Position numbers and translations under genes: made by a program
From: Anastrepha obliqua
Taxonomy: Eukaryota > Arthropoda > Insecta > Diptera > Tephritidae
Assembly (NCBI RefSeq): GCF_027943255.1
Contig: NC_072893.1
Location: 114,141,784-114,205,783, forward strand
Reading direction: 5' to 3'
Length of the DNA stretch: 64,000 nucleotides
Notes under the pieces: model-generated
What the model saw: only the letters and a program-made list of their open reading frames with translations
The model's database searches: none
Told to the model about the DNA's origin: nothing
Part shown: piece by piece, positions 32,926 to 44,203 of the stretch
How positions within the stretch are numbered: position 1 is the stretch's first letter
How the letters are laid out: the number at the start of each line of letters is the position of its first letter

Positions 32926-35900
32926 TAAAAATTCTTCAAGGCAACATGCACAGATGCACTACCGCAGATTTACTCCTACCACAAATCATGCTGGAACATG
33001 AAGTAGACATAGCAGTACTAAGCGAACAGTACGCCTCTCCAAGTGTTGGCTGGTTTATAGAAGACCTCTCTTCTACAGCAGCAATATGGTGCAAGGATAA
33101 TTCCAAGCTCCATGTGACGAATAGCGGAGCAGGAAATGGATTCGTCTGGATAGCGAGCCATCGCCTCACAATCATAAGCTGCTACCTTACGCCAAGTGAT
33201 ACCATTGCGGGTTTCCAAGCTAAACTGGAAAATATTGAAGATTTAGCTCGCCAAATAAGCGGAAATCTCATCATCGCCGGAGACTTTAACTCCAAGGCCA
33301 TGGAATGGGGTAGTCGAACAACAAATTCGAGAGGCCAACGAATATTAGACATGGCCGCAAGACTAGGGCTCGTCGTTGCAAACGTGGGCAACAAAGCAAC
33401 CTTTCGAAGACCTGGCTGTGAAGGCACAATACCGGACATAACTCTAGTGTCTGAGAGTTACGCTAGTAATATACGTGAATGGACAGTTCTTGAGGACTAC
33501 AATGGCAGTGATCACCAGTACATCACCTACTGTGTTGGAGAGACAAATACAAGCGCAACGAAATACAACAAAAGCTCACGAAAGTGCAACGCAAGAAAGC
33601 TCGATAGACCAAAGCTCATCGCCAAAATTGACGAAAACGAGTCAAACCATGAAGAGCCAAATAGCGCCAGACTAAAAATACAGATAACCCTGAGAAGGAT
33701 AACGCAAGCGTGCTCAGCAGCAATGCCCAGGATAAAAGGCGCACACCCGAAGAAGTCCGTGTACTGGTGGACAGATGAAATCTGCGGGCTGAGGCAAATA
33801 TGCATCAAAAAAAGGAGGAAGTACACAAGAGCACGTAGAACAGGTCTCGCCATAGAAGAGCACGCCGAATACAAAGATGCAAAACGCATCTTAAAGACGG
33901 TCATCCAGAAGAGCAAGAAAGAAAAATGGGAGGAGCTAAGACGCGATATAAACCAAAACCCCTGGGGACTAGGATACAAAATTGTGCTAAATAAGCTAGG
34001 GGCAAGGCAGCGCCCTCCTGAACTTAGCGAAGCCACTATGGAAAACATAGTGAATACACTCTTCCCTACGCACGACCTCAGAGCAGATAGGGAATACATA
34101 GAAGAAAACGACTTGCCACCGTCTTTCACGGTAGAGGAATTGAAGGCAGCAGCAGCAACCCTCAAAAATAACAAAGCGCCAGGTCCTGACGGAATCCCAT
34201 CGGAGGTGCTGAAAGTCATCGCAAACGAACGTCCGCAAGTACTGCTAAACATGTATAATGCCTGCTTATGTGAAGGAATCTTCCCAAAAATCTGGAAGAG
34301 GCAAAAGCTAGTTCTCATAAGCAAAGGTAAAGGAGACACGGAAGCCCCATCAGCGTACCGCCCCTTGTGCATGCTCGACACGACAGGGAAACTGTTAGAA
34401 AGACTGCTGAAGCCACGAATAGCAGCAGCGATAAGCAAATCGGGTGGCCTCTCAGATAGGCAACACGGTTTTAGGCAACGCAGGTCGACAACCGGAGCAA
34501 TTGAGGATGTAGTGAAGAGTGTAGAAAAAGCACGGAGCAGAAATCACTTCTCCCGACCGATCGTGCTCTTAGCCACGATTGACGTAAGAAACGCCTTCAA
34601 CAGCGCAAGATGGGAGGATATGATTGACGCACTTGAGAAGCGTTACAAAATACCTCAATACCTGATGAAGATGATCCGTAGCTACCTCAAAGATCGTGTA
34701 CTCATTTACGACACAAGTAGAGGACAACGGACAAAAGTGCTAACTGCAGGTGCGGCCCAAGGTTCAATCTTAGGCCCTGTTCTCTGGAACGTCAGCTACG
34801 ACGGCATCTTCAACATCGATATGCCCGACGAGTGTTATCTAGTAGGATATGCGGATGATGTTGCAGCAGTAATTACCGCACGCGATTTAGACGCGGCAAG
34901 ACGGAAACTCTCACAGACGCTGATAAGAATCAAGACATGGCTCGACTCGCACGACCTTAGCTTGGCTCCGGAAAAGACGGAACTAATTCTACTTACGAGG
35001 GCGCGCATACCTCTAGAAGTAATAATGCCGGTCTACACGGAGAATATAAGGACTTCAAAAGTGGTGAAATACCTGGGCATCAGACTTGACAACAAGCTGA
35101 CTTACTGGGCACAAATCCAACACGCTGCTGAAAAATCTGCCAAAATAATCGCAAACTTATCACGATTAATGGCTAATATCGGAGGCCCCATCGCAAGCAG
35201 GCGGAAGCTGCTCATGGACACAACGATATCCATCTTGCTATACGGCTGTGAAGTATGGGCGGACACACTCAAATCAGAATGTCGTCGGAAGATTCTTGCC
35301 AAGGCCCAAAGAACTGCTGCCCTCCGTGTTGCCTCAGCTTACCGCACGGTATCGGAAGCAGCAGTACTTATCATCAGCGGTACGATACCCATAGATCTCC
35401 TAGCGAGGGAACGAAAAGAACTATGGGACCTCAAAAAGAGCGAGACAAATGACACAGACGACCACACACGCGACCGCACAAATACCAGAAGGCAACAAGC
35501 TCGAGCACGCACACTCCAAATATGGCAAGAGCGCTGGGCGTCAGAGGCGAAAGGAAAATGGACAAAGAGACTGATACCAAACATAGATAAATGGTATGAC
35601 AGGAAATTCGGTGAGGTGAACTATTACATCACCCAGATGCTATCTGGACATGGGTACTTTTATAAATACCTCAACACAATAGGGAAAGCAGAAACTGCTG
35701 AATGCATCTACGGAGATGCACCCATTGACGATGCTGATCACACATTTTTCAAATGTGAGAGGTGGACAGCAGAGCGCAAAGCAATAGAAGATAGGCTAGG
35801 CCCCTTAAAAGCAGACAACATCATCCAAAAAATGGTCGAAAGTGCAGAAAGCTGGCAACTTATTGACACGTACGTGGAGCGCATCCTACGTGCCAAGAAA

Positions 35901-35948
35901 TTTGACATGGATAGAGATGATCAATATACATACATCCATCCTACTTGA
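32922..35948 (+). CDS. R1 ORF2: endonuclease-reverse transcriptase
   Basis: 1008 codons, uninterrupted, with a true ATG overlapping the ORF1 stop by 4 bases. Domains: APE endonuclease, residues 1-~220 (ILQGNMHR, GDFNSKAMEWGS with D121/N123, PDITL, SDH 196-198); reverse transcriptase, residues ~390-720 (NNKAPGPDGIPSEVL, YRPLCMLDTTGKLLERL, TIDVRNAFNSARW with D554, AAQGSILGPVLW, GYADDVAAV with D645/D646, KYLGIRLDNKL); C-terminal region with MLSGHGYFYKYL and a zinc motif. It would nick the target and copy element RNA by target-primed reverse transcription. Two departures stand out: motif B reads AAQGS where PQGS is usual, and the zinc motif reads CIYGDAP...DHTFFKC, with Gly931 where Cys is expected, so the copy may be defective despite the open frame. 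Confidence 0.93.
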   Translation: MIKILQGNMHRCTTADLLLPQIMLEHEVDIAVLSEQYASPSVGWFIEDLSSTAAIWCKDNSKLHVTNSGAGNGFVWIASHRLTIISCYLTPSDTIAGFQAKLENIEDLARQISGNLIIAGDFNSKAMEWGSRTTNSRGQRILDMAARLGLVVANVGNKATFRRPGCEGTIPDITLVSESYASNIREWTVLEDYNGSDHQYITYCVGETNTSATKYNKSSRKCNARKLDRPKLIAKIDENESNHEEPNSARLKIQITLRRITQACSAAMPRIKGAHPKKSVYWWTDEICGLRQICIKKRRKYTRARRTGLAIEEHAEYKDAKRILKTVIQKSKKEKWEELRRDINQNPWGLGYKIVLNKLGARQRPPELSEATMENIVNTLFPTHDLRADREYIEENDLPPSFTVEELKAAAATLKNNKAPGPDGIPSEVLKVIANERPQVLLNMYNACLCEGIFPKIWKRQKLVLISKGKGDTEAPSAYRPLCMLDTTGKLLERLLKPRIAAAISKSGGLSDRQHGFRQRRSTTGAIEDVVKSVEKARSRNHFSRPIVLLATIDVRNAFNSARWEDMIDALEKRYKIPQYLMKMIRSYLKDRVLIYDTSRGQRTKVLTAGAAQGSILGPVLWNVSYDGIFNIDMPDECYLVGYADDVAAVITARDLDAARRKLSQTLIRIKTWLDSHDLSLAPEKTELILLTRARIPLEVIMPVYTENIRTSKVVKYLGIRLDNKLTYWAQIQHAAEKSAKIIANLSRLMANIGGPIASRRKLLMDTTISILLYGCEVWADTLKSECRRKILAKAQRTAALRVASAYRTVSEAAVLIISGTIPIDLLARERKELWDLKKSETNDTDDHTRDRTNTRRQQARARTLQIWQERWASEAKGKWTKRLIPNIDKWYDRKFGEVNYYITQMLSGHGYFYKYLNTIGKAETAECIYGDAPIDDADHTFFKCERWTAERKAIEDRLGPLKADNIIQKMVESAESWQLIDTYVERILRAKKFDMDRDDQYTYIHPT

Positions 35949-36229
35949 GTAGAAGATGAGCCGATAGCGTGATGCTGGCTCCAAAATTGGCGACCCTGGA
36001 CGCAGGGGGAGTAGAAAAGGCTTCTTTCTGAACAGAACGCCTACTTGGATCTCCTCTGCCTACGATGAAATACTACCGGAGTCCCGGGGCAGAGGAAACA
36101 TCCGGGAAGGAATGGGGAGGGATTGTTTTAGTGGCTACACCATTCGACGCAGTAGACGACGGTTACTGTAAGTGCGAAGGCATTTTGAACCCTACCTCAC
36201 CGCCAAAAAAAAAAAAAAAAAAAAAAAAA

Positions 36230-36865
36230 ATGTATAATTTAATTTATTAGTTTTTTTTTTTGTTAAGCGAAACTCTTTTGTTAAGGGAACGACTTTTTAG
36301 CTATATTTGAGGTTTTGTAACTAGATAAGGTACTATATTTATAAAAATATCATTATGGTTTCTTTAGTATTTTCTGGTATTTTTTTGCTAATGCCCTACG
36401 TCCCACTAAGAATTGATGACCGGAAGAAACGATTACACCTCTAGTGTTTTAATTCGCATTCAGTAAGTTCAAAATGTGTAAAAAAGTTTTCAATCTGAAG
36501 AAGAGTTGAGGGAAGAAGATTTAATATTCTTGCATAACCTTAAAAGGAGCAAAAAATTAAATTCACACTTTCAAAATATCAAATTTTATAAGAACCAACA
36601 AATTTTCATTAGCACTAAAATCTTATCGGAGTGGCCTTTTTTAACCTTCTTTTGTATAAAAATACAGTTTTTTTTAACTTAAAGTTTCCGTAGCTTTAAA
36701 TTAAAAAAAAAAGAAACAAACACGAAATTTCAAAATTTTCGCATTTTCGATATAAAAAAGCACTAAATTTATTGCGAAGAGCAAATGGTTGGCAATACTG
36801 CACAACTCAGAAAAACATGACGTCACACACTCTTGATGGGCGCAATCTTCTTTCTATCATTCTTG
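36230..36865 (+). repeat. 636 bp dispersed repeat, copy 1
   Basis: From atgtataatttaatttatta at 36,230 to tctatcattcttg at 36,865 this is homologous in the same orientation to 55,036-55,656. Shared blocks include gttaagcgaaactcttttgt-type sequence, gataaggtactat, ccttaaaaggagcaaaaaat, ttgcgaagagcaaat and gatgggcgcaat. It has no coding capacity and no terminal inverted repeats that I could find. Its left limit coincides with the end of the R1 poly(A). Confidence 0.85.
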
Positions 36866-36973
36866 ATGTTGGTACTCATGTTTCTCACTCATTTTCAAAT
36901 GTTCAGCTAACTGTTGACAGCTGTTTTGCTTGCACGTGTTTCGGCTCGTCTTCGATTTTTATCTATTCAAAAA

Positions 36974-37765
36974 GATGGATCAAACCACCTGTATCAAATT
37001 TTGTGTGAAAAACGAAATTAAGTGCCGAATGTTGACTGTGTCATACGGAGAAGCTAGAAGCTACTTTGGAGCAAAGCAACGTTTATCGGAGGTACAAAAT
37101 GTTCTCAGAAGGCCGAGAAGATGTGAACGACAAAAACGGGCGCCCGAGCACTTCAACAACAGACGAAAAAATTGATGAAGTGAAGAAAATGGTATTGACC
37201 AATCGTCGAATCACCGTTAGAGAAGTTGCCGAGGACCTAGACATATCGATTGGCTCGTGCCATTAGATTTTTTTCAATGATTTGGGCATGAGACGGGTCT
37301 CCGCAAAATACGTACCAAAACTGCTCAATTTCGACCAAAAGCAGCATCGCATGAACATTGCTAATGAGATGTTGTTTCTTCCAGAGCGTCGTAACTGCTG
37401 ACGAATCGTGGGTTTATGGTTATGACGTGGAACCCAAAGCTCAATCATCTCAATGGAAGCTGCCGCATGAACCAAGACCGAAAAAAGCGCGCCGAGTTAG
37501 GTCGAATGTAAAAGTTTTGCATACCGTTTTCTTCGATTGCAGGGTAAAACGGTCAGTACGGAATATTGCCTGCAAGTTATGCGCAATTTTCGCGAAGCAA
37601 TCCACCAGAAACGCCCGGATTTGTGGAAGAACAAAAATTGGCTCTTGCATAACGATAACGTCCCTGCTCACACATCGTTGCTTGTGTGGGACTTTTTGGC
37701 CAAAAACAACACACTAATGATGCCACAGGCAGCGTTTTCGCCAGATCTGGCCCCCTCATGTAAGA
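36974..37765 (+). pseudogene. mariner transposase, dead
   Basis: It starts with an ATG at 36,974 (MDQTTCIKFCVKNEIKC). Recognisable blocks in several frames: RPSTSTTDEKIDEVKKMVL and RRITVREVAEDLDISIGSCH (helix-turn-helix), MRRVSAKYVPKLLNFDQKQH, TADESWVYGYDVEPKAQSSQ (first catalytic Asp), then SQWK, RPKKARR and LHNDNVPAHTSLLV (second Asp). It ends at FSPDLAPS, so the third Asp (normally DLAPCDFF) is lost. An in-frame TAG is at about 37,264-37,266, with further frameshifts near 37,385 and 37,550. Related in sequence to the fragment at 2.0-2.55 kb. Confidence 0.85.
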
Positions 37766-37769
37766 TATG

Positions 37770-40600
37770 CGGTACTCATTCATCTCAGATGTCTATGGTG
37801 TGTTACCAGTAATTTCGAGCTGAGTTAAACTTGCGTTTTCAAAAACAATACATGATTTGTTGTTTCTGGTGGTTTTGCTGGTATTTATAATTGATAATGT
37901 GATCTCTTGGTGAAGATGTGAGCTACGCTTCCACTCTTCTAGCTTCAAAAATTATTTTTATCGTTCAAGTTTTGCCTTGTTTTTTGTTTTTGGTCCATCC
38001 AATCAATTTGGCTATACAAAATAATTTAGCCCCATACATTTTTTTAACAAATAGAACTGCACAGTTTTAATTTTTTGTAACTTTTCTATTCTTGGCGCAT
38101 CGATTATATTTTTATATAATACTATTTGCCACACAGCATACATGCCACAAACATTGGCGGGAACATCAATGCAAGCAAAGAAAGTAACAACAAACAAATG
38201 AAAAAATTGTGGCCCTTTCATGCCTGTCAAAGCAGAAAATACTGAAGTGTAATAGCAGCAAATAATAAAAAACAGCATTACAAAATGAGATCAACGTCTA
38301 GAGATGTGTGTGAACGCATCCATACATACATACACATGAACATTAATTTGTTTGCCCCCAATAAATATATGGCTAGAAAATTCAGTGCTGACATGGCCAA
38401 ACCCAATTTAATCGCATTTTAACCCCATTTGATGACCGAAGCATTGCCAAAGCCACGCATTCGTCGCATATTTGCATGCCGCATGCCGCATGCTGCATGC
38501 CACCAACTATACACATGCACACCTACATAAATATACACATTGGTGGCGCTTTCACACAGCCAATACATTCAAATATTGTCATTTGCAAAATGTATAGGCG
38601 GTTGATGAGTTGTGATAGAAAAAATGCCAAAATTGTGGCTGTGTAAATGTGAAAAAATGTAAAAATTGAAAGGACAGAAAATGCAAAATAAAATAGCTAA
38701 AAAACGCTACACAAGCAATGCATATGTTGGCCTAAAAAGACAGACAGCTAAGCATACAAGGACACAAAGAGGACAACATGCGCTGGTATGGCTGAAAAGA
38801 GTTGCAAGGAGCAGCAGAGCAGGCGGTGAAATGCCTGAAAGAATGCCTGTTGGCCTTGTAGAGCGCAGCAAAGTGTAACGCTAGTTAACACACACACACA
38901 CATACATACATATGCATGTTTGCACTCACATTCGGCATATACGAATTGGCGTTGTACGCTGCCAGCGCAATTGATTTACTGCACTTTTGTTTGCCAAAAA
39001 TTAATTGAGTTGATGACAAGTGCAATTGATTTATGCGGGACGCAAATGAGTGTGTTGCTCGGCAGCACATACACATACATATGTACATATACATGCACTC
39101 ATATAAAATGTTACGCTCACATTTACTCCCGTACCTTCCATGCTCAGCTCCTCTTTATTTTTGCCTGTTCTTTTGGCCGCCGGTAACGGCTGCTGCTGAT
39201 GCCACTGTCTGGTTCAATGATGGAGCCTGCTTTTGGTGCCACTCATGTCCTTTGATGGCCTCACATTTGTTGGTGTAATCGCCACATTCCTTTCGAACTC
39301 TCATGCCCATATTCTATTTCGATAGCATGACGCTATCAGGAGCAGGCATTTGCATCCACTTTTTGACCTGGAATGGGCGCTTCACTGCTGTGGAAAGCCC
39401 AAAAAAGAAATAAGCGCAATTTTTCAATGACATACCTAAATATTTGCGTTTCAATGAATTTTCTAGCAACTATCCATGCATACAGTTTGCCAATGAGGAG
39501 TAACATTCTCTTTATAATTCGTACATAAAATAATGAGTTTCTAACTACTGCACACTTCGGCGAAATTCATTCGCTTCGTAGTAAATTTAATTAATTTTTT
39601 TGTGCACATTTTGGATATTTTCCTAAAAACTTTTAGTTACATTTTATTGAACGCAAATAAACATTTATCTTATGGTTGGTATGTTGCTTTTAATCAGATG
39701 GAAAACACTTAAGAAATGTCTAAGCATTTAAGCCCATACGCAACTCTCGAAAAATTAATTCCTTTCCGGCTACCTTTTCCTGAAGATTTATTTTAAATAA
39801 TTGTATAGGAAGCCCGTGATTTGCGAATTAATATAAGCCAATGCAATTATTTCTACAAGAAAATAGATTAATTTATATTCTATTATTTTTATTATTTATA
39901 CTTGAATCTATATTTTGCTTTTCTTTAAAAATTCTAAATCTCAGAAATGCAAGTGGACTTCAGGGCCAAAGACAAGTACCTTTTTTTCCGAATAAGTAAA
40001 GCTGTAAAATGAAGTCAGGGTTGCTTCAAAGATCTGGAAAGTACTACTTATTATATTATACTTTACTATATTTATTTATTTCCCTCAGCTAACATTAATA
40101 TTAGTGTGACCAATCCTTAAAAGTAGGAAAACTCATAAATAGACGAACTAAACTAAAACACTAGTAATGTGGCGCAAAAAAAAATTTGTAATCTTTAACT
40201 TAAGTAGGACTTGCTTATTGTTCTTATTGTTAACTGTTCTGTCGATCGAACACAAGACAAGCTACCAGGGCTAAACACTTGACAGGAAAGTTTTATCCTC
40301 CTCGATCCCGAGAAAAAAAAAATTCACTTTCTTTAAAAATGTGTTTTTTGTAACTACAGCGTCAAAATTAAGAGAAAAATTTGTTTCAAGTATATGAAGG
40401 ACGAAAGGATTATGACATATTGCAGGTGCAGCCCGCTGGACATTTGTAACTAAGTTGAGTAAAAAACGTTATAATACCAAAAACGTAAAGCATTCATTTT
40501 ATTTAATTCATATTACTTTTAAATTCATAAATAAGTGTAAACTTTCAATACCAAGTTAATTAAAATGGTATTATAAAATTATTCTCGTATTAATAGAACA
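37770..40600. other. non-coding DNA, no gene seen
   Basis: This AT-rich stretch holds CATA/CACA microsatellites (38,885-38,912, 39,066-39,092) and a GCATGCCGCATGC-like repeat (38,475-38,500). Short open frames lack start context and domains. 39,400-40,600 is particularly AT-rich and featureless. Confidence 0.55.
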
Positions 40601-40609
40601 ATAATGAGC

Positions 40610-42048
40610 ACTTAAGAGTGAAACTCTATGAAGCAATGCCGATCGTTATTGATGCACAGAAATATGTCACAAGAAATGCATTTAAAACGAGTCTTTTGAT
40701 TGCATCCTTCTTTACGGCAACGCATAAACCAAAATATTATACCTTTAAAGGCCACTTTTTGGTGCGAATAGCAATCCTGTAATAAGAAACGTACCTATCC
40801 ACCAAATCTACTCCTCCCATGCATTGGTTATAACGGAAAATCGCATTTGGACAGTTGATGTTGATGTATTTTCTGCCTACTTATCCCATCGTCGAGCGGA
40901 TTGAAGAGAATGTGATCTACTCGATGTTGAAGCTATTAATACAGAGCGACTATCCATCCACTTAACAATGCACATTTTATCATCTTCTCTTATGAATTCT
41001 TCGAAGCTACCTCTTGCCTTTTTTAACAACGCTTTGTCGTTCGATAACTTTGCCCGAAGTTCCTTAGGCACTCTGTTAAGTTGAATAGTACCTGTTGGAA
41101 ATATACCTTTATCCAAAAAATACTCGAGAATAGCTATATAGGTAAAATAGCGGTCAATGTATATCTCACAACCTTTATTGAGGTGTGTAGAAAGTTTTTT
41201 TTACCACCGTACCACCAATTCCCAAATATTTATCAGACTTTCCGTCGGGCCATGTATTTGCCCCTTGGTATATTATATAAAAAGTCCAGTATCAAACCAT
41301 CAGTCGATGCTAAAACAAAGTTTTTCAATCCCACTGGATTTGGTTTACCTTTTACGTATTGTTTAAGACTCGTTTTTCCTGAAAATGGAATCATTTGCTC
41401 GTCGATGCTACATTTATTGGGCTTAGGTATCGATCTACATTTTCCCAACAAAACGTCTAGTACTGGTCGAATTCTCCAAAGTTTATCTTTTTTATCCTCT
41501 TCGGTAACTGACATATTGTCAACAAAATGCATGGCATTTCTCAGCTTGAAAAATCGATCTCTAGGGATTTGGGTGATAGCTGGAACTTTTATTTGAGGTC
41601 GATAATACATACGTATCCTTGGAAGTTTCATGCACCCCGCTATAATATGAGCGCCTACAAGCTTTTTGTACTCAGAAGGAGTTGCGTTTAAACGGTTGTT
41701 GTTTTGATGAGCGTACATATTACTTTTTTCTGAAACCAAACTCCAGAAATCGTCGTTGAAATATTCACAAAAATAATTATAAGGTGTCCACATCTGTCTA
41801 TTTTCAACAAATTTCGTCAGAACAATCAGAAGAATTGGTAAAAAAAACCATTTACATTTTCTGTTTTGTGTTTGCTGCAGAACTTTGGGTATGGAAGATT
41901 CTTCTTCATCGGATAATTCCAAGGTTGTTTCCTCCTCCAAATCTAGCCCAATTTGCTCCTCCATATCGTATTCATCATCTGACATTCCCTCAACATCAGT
42001 TTCCAAGAGTATATCGAAAATTTGCTGCTCTGAAAGTTTACTTTCCAT
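40610..42048 (-). pseudogene. piggyBac-like transposase, frameshifted
   Basis: From ATG at 42,048-42,046 (MESKLSEQQIFDILLETD): an acidic N-terminus, then FCEYFNDDFWSLVSEKSN, RDRFFKLRNAMHFVDNMSV, KPNKCSIDEQMIPFSGKTSL (first catalytic Asp), KGKPNPVGLKNFVLASTDGL. The frame breaks near 41,233; IYIDRYFT (second Asp) and KGIFPTGTIQLNRVP follow, and at about 40,790 CMGGVDLVDRYVSYYR (last Asp). The end has a cysteine-rich stretch: GCNQKTRFKCISC and CINNDRHCF near 40,700-40,630. A deletion appears between WPLKV and the cysteine-rich end. It is a different family from the copy at 24-26 kb. Terminal repeats and TTAA flanks were not located. Confidence 0.87.
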
Positions 42049-42149
42049 ATTTATACTAATACGTTGCAAATGTGCAGCTGGCTGGTCATGAGAAAAATTG
42101 ACAAAAATAACGGTATTAGAAGAAAGTAATTGAAAGAATTTATACATTA

Positions 42150-42600
42150 CCTTGTTAACTGTAGTTTAAACAATAATATTAAATATTATTTCGATTTTTT
42201 TCTGCTTCACAATTTTGAAAATTTGAAATATTTTGGCTTACTACTTTACTAAAACTACTGTTTTTCGTTCAGGTGATGAGACTCAATGTGCTTTATTTTA
42301 CAGTATTACCAGCTTTGAGAAAAAGTGTTTACATTTTAGTACGAGTACAAACAATATGTGCAGCAAATGGTCACTAGCTCAATAATTGCTTTAAAAACGT
42401 TTCTACGAGCATTTAAAATTTGTGGAAGCTTAGATTAAAGAAATTATCGATGCTCAAACAAACAATCAGAGAGACTCGCAAATACTTGGGATATTTCCTG
42501 GTATTCCTAATATAACCGACTTTTGTGACTCCGTAAATGCGTACTTAGACAGAATTAAACAATCCAATTTCCATAGAGAGACGACTGGGAAATTGGTGTA
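42150..42600. other. non-coding, probable piggyBac 5' flank
   Basis: AT-rich, upstream of the transposase start. It may include the element's end, but no TTAA-bordered inverted repeat could be matched to the other side. Confidence 0.35.
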
Positions 42601-43138
42601 ATAAATAATAAAAACAGGGTCAGTATATATAGCGATGGTTCAAAACTGAATGATTAAGTGAGAGGTCGTGTATATTCCGTAACTATAGGCTCCAATATAT
42701 CATTTCGCTTATTTGATCAATGCAACATATTCCAAGCCGAAGTCTTGGCAATCTCAGAAAGCCTTGATAAAAGCTTAATAAAAGCGTAGTCACAGTTAGA
42801 GTAATCTTCATTTACTTCGAAAGTTGGGCAGCTGCTATCGTTTAAGACTGTAAAAGAGTGTTACAAATTGTTAAAAATACTTGCACAGTATTTTTCTATT
42901 AAGAAACTCTGGGTGTCAGACTATAATAACATTAAACATAACTGCAAGGCAGATGAATGGACTCCTCCCTCCAAATTAGTCAGGGCAAGGTCGACATACG
43001 CCCCTGGCAAAATGCAAACTTCTAATAGACAGACACACCATTACTGTTGCAAATTCCAAATGGAGACACTTAAACAGCTGTGCAATCAGTAGGCAAACGT
43101 GGATCGAATGGAACTCGGGTCGCTCTAAGAATCTACTT

Positions 43139-44203
43139 TTTTGTTTTTTTTTTTGTTTTTAAGGAGATTGAAATCAAAATTTCAGAAACATCGCAAAGGT
43201 GCCGTCACACCAATGGTATGTGGGGCACGCTCCCACTAATACTATAACAATCCTCCACCTCGGCTAGTTCTACCTTGGGACCACAAAAGTATAACTTCTG
43301 GGTAGAGCCGCGGTTATGTCCGAAGAAACAACAGGTACCCGCGTCCAGGTTCCTCTCCTGTAGGCGTATGAAGGCTATACACCGTCGATAGTCTCAATTA
43401 CTCCCACTATGTTTATAGGTGGTCCAAAGTAACGATGCCTCCATCGGAAAGCTTGTAGTAGTGTTATCTTAATTCACTACCGTCTTGTCTTCTGTATGAT
43501 ACTGTACTGAGTGTTTCACTCCAACGTCTGTGCTTGTTGTCGGTTCGTCAGAGACTGTCCGCTTTCTCTGTTGCTGAAACGCTTTGCGTTCCCAATCAGT
43601 ATGGCCAAGTCGCGTCATAATCTTACCTGCAAACGTTTGCGTTGCCTCCCACTTACCGCTGGTTGCGCACATATCTCGTATGAGGGTGCTGGAGGACGGT
43701 TGATGACCCAGGGCTTCCTCCAGTAGAGCTCGTTCTTCTCTAAAGCGGTCGCAATAAAACATGACGTGTTCTGCGTTTTCGTCTGTATTCGGGCAGTTTG
43801 GACAGAAAGGGCTGTCTGCCAGCTTAAAACGGTGCAGGTATTCCTGAAAACAGCCATGTCCGCTGAGCAACTGTGCAAGGTGATAATCGGTGTCTCCATG
43901 TTTTCTCATTAACCACTCATCAACACGTGGTATGAGTTTTTAGGTCCAACGTCCACTTTGTGACTCATCCCACCGCTGCTGCCACCGTCCTATTGTCTGC
44001 AGTCGCTCCGCTGCTTTTTCTCCAGGTGTGGGCCGCGTTCCTTGTCAGTTATAGAGCCGAAAAATTTCATCTGCCAAGAGGTTTAGGTATCTTTCTCGCT
44101 ATTACGCAGATTGCTTCATCAGACACCGTTCTATACGCGCAAGCTACACGCAGCGCGCCTTGCCTGTATGTCTGGGTGACTTCCCGTAGATCAGACTTTT
44201 TGG
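43139..44203 (-). mobile_element. R1-clade 3' fragment with target duplication
   Basis: Antisense R1 copy, 1,065 bp, with the poly(A) end as a T-rich run at 43,139-43,159, a type B 3' UTR to about 43,470, and a C-terminal ORF2 segment. Upstream frames give EVTQTYRQGALRVACAYRTV and WQQRWDESQSGRW. The insertion is bracketed by tctaagaatctactt (43,124-43,138) and tctaagagtctactt (44,204-44,218), a target-site duplication with one mismatch, so both ends are exact. Confidence 0.9.
43469..43909 (-). pseudogene. R1 ORF2 C-terminal region
   Basis: The open part contains DYHLAQLLSGHGCFQEYLHR and the complete zinc motif CPNCPNTDENAEHVMFYC, then RALLEEALG and a tail to the stop. It belongs to the truncated R1 copy at 43,139-44,203. 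Upstream of 43,909 the coding sequence is broken by stops (TAA/TGA near 43,940 and 44,060). Confidence 0.8.

Larger units (their letters stand above)
32100..36230 (+). mobile_element. R1-clade retrotransposon, near full length
   Basis: Two long open frames with a 4 bp overlap, a ~256 bp 3' UTR and a 26-base poly(A) at 36,205-36,230. The order is zinc-knuckle ORF1, then ORF2 with APE endonuclease, reverse transcriptase and a C-terminal zinc motif, without RNase H, as in R1-clade elements. The same 3' UTR occurs antisense at 28.3 kb and 63.3 kb. The insertion is not in 28S rDNA. The 5' end is truncated within ORF1, where a Jockey-like scrap abuts. No target-site duplication was found. Intact frames make this the youngest large element in the window. 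Confidence 0.92.

Noticed and set aside
33527..34438. 303-codon antisense open frame across the R1 ORF2
   Set aside because: It is a shadow of the conserved sense ORF2; the translation has no domain, and the sense frame shows reverse-transcriptase motifs.
38666..38878. 70-codon basic protein frame
   Set aside because: Start context and composition are unremarkable and there is no domain; likely chance in A/G-rich sequence.
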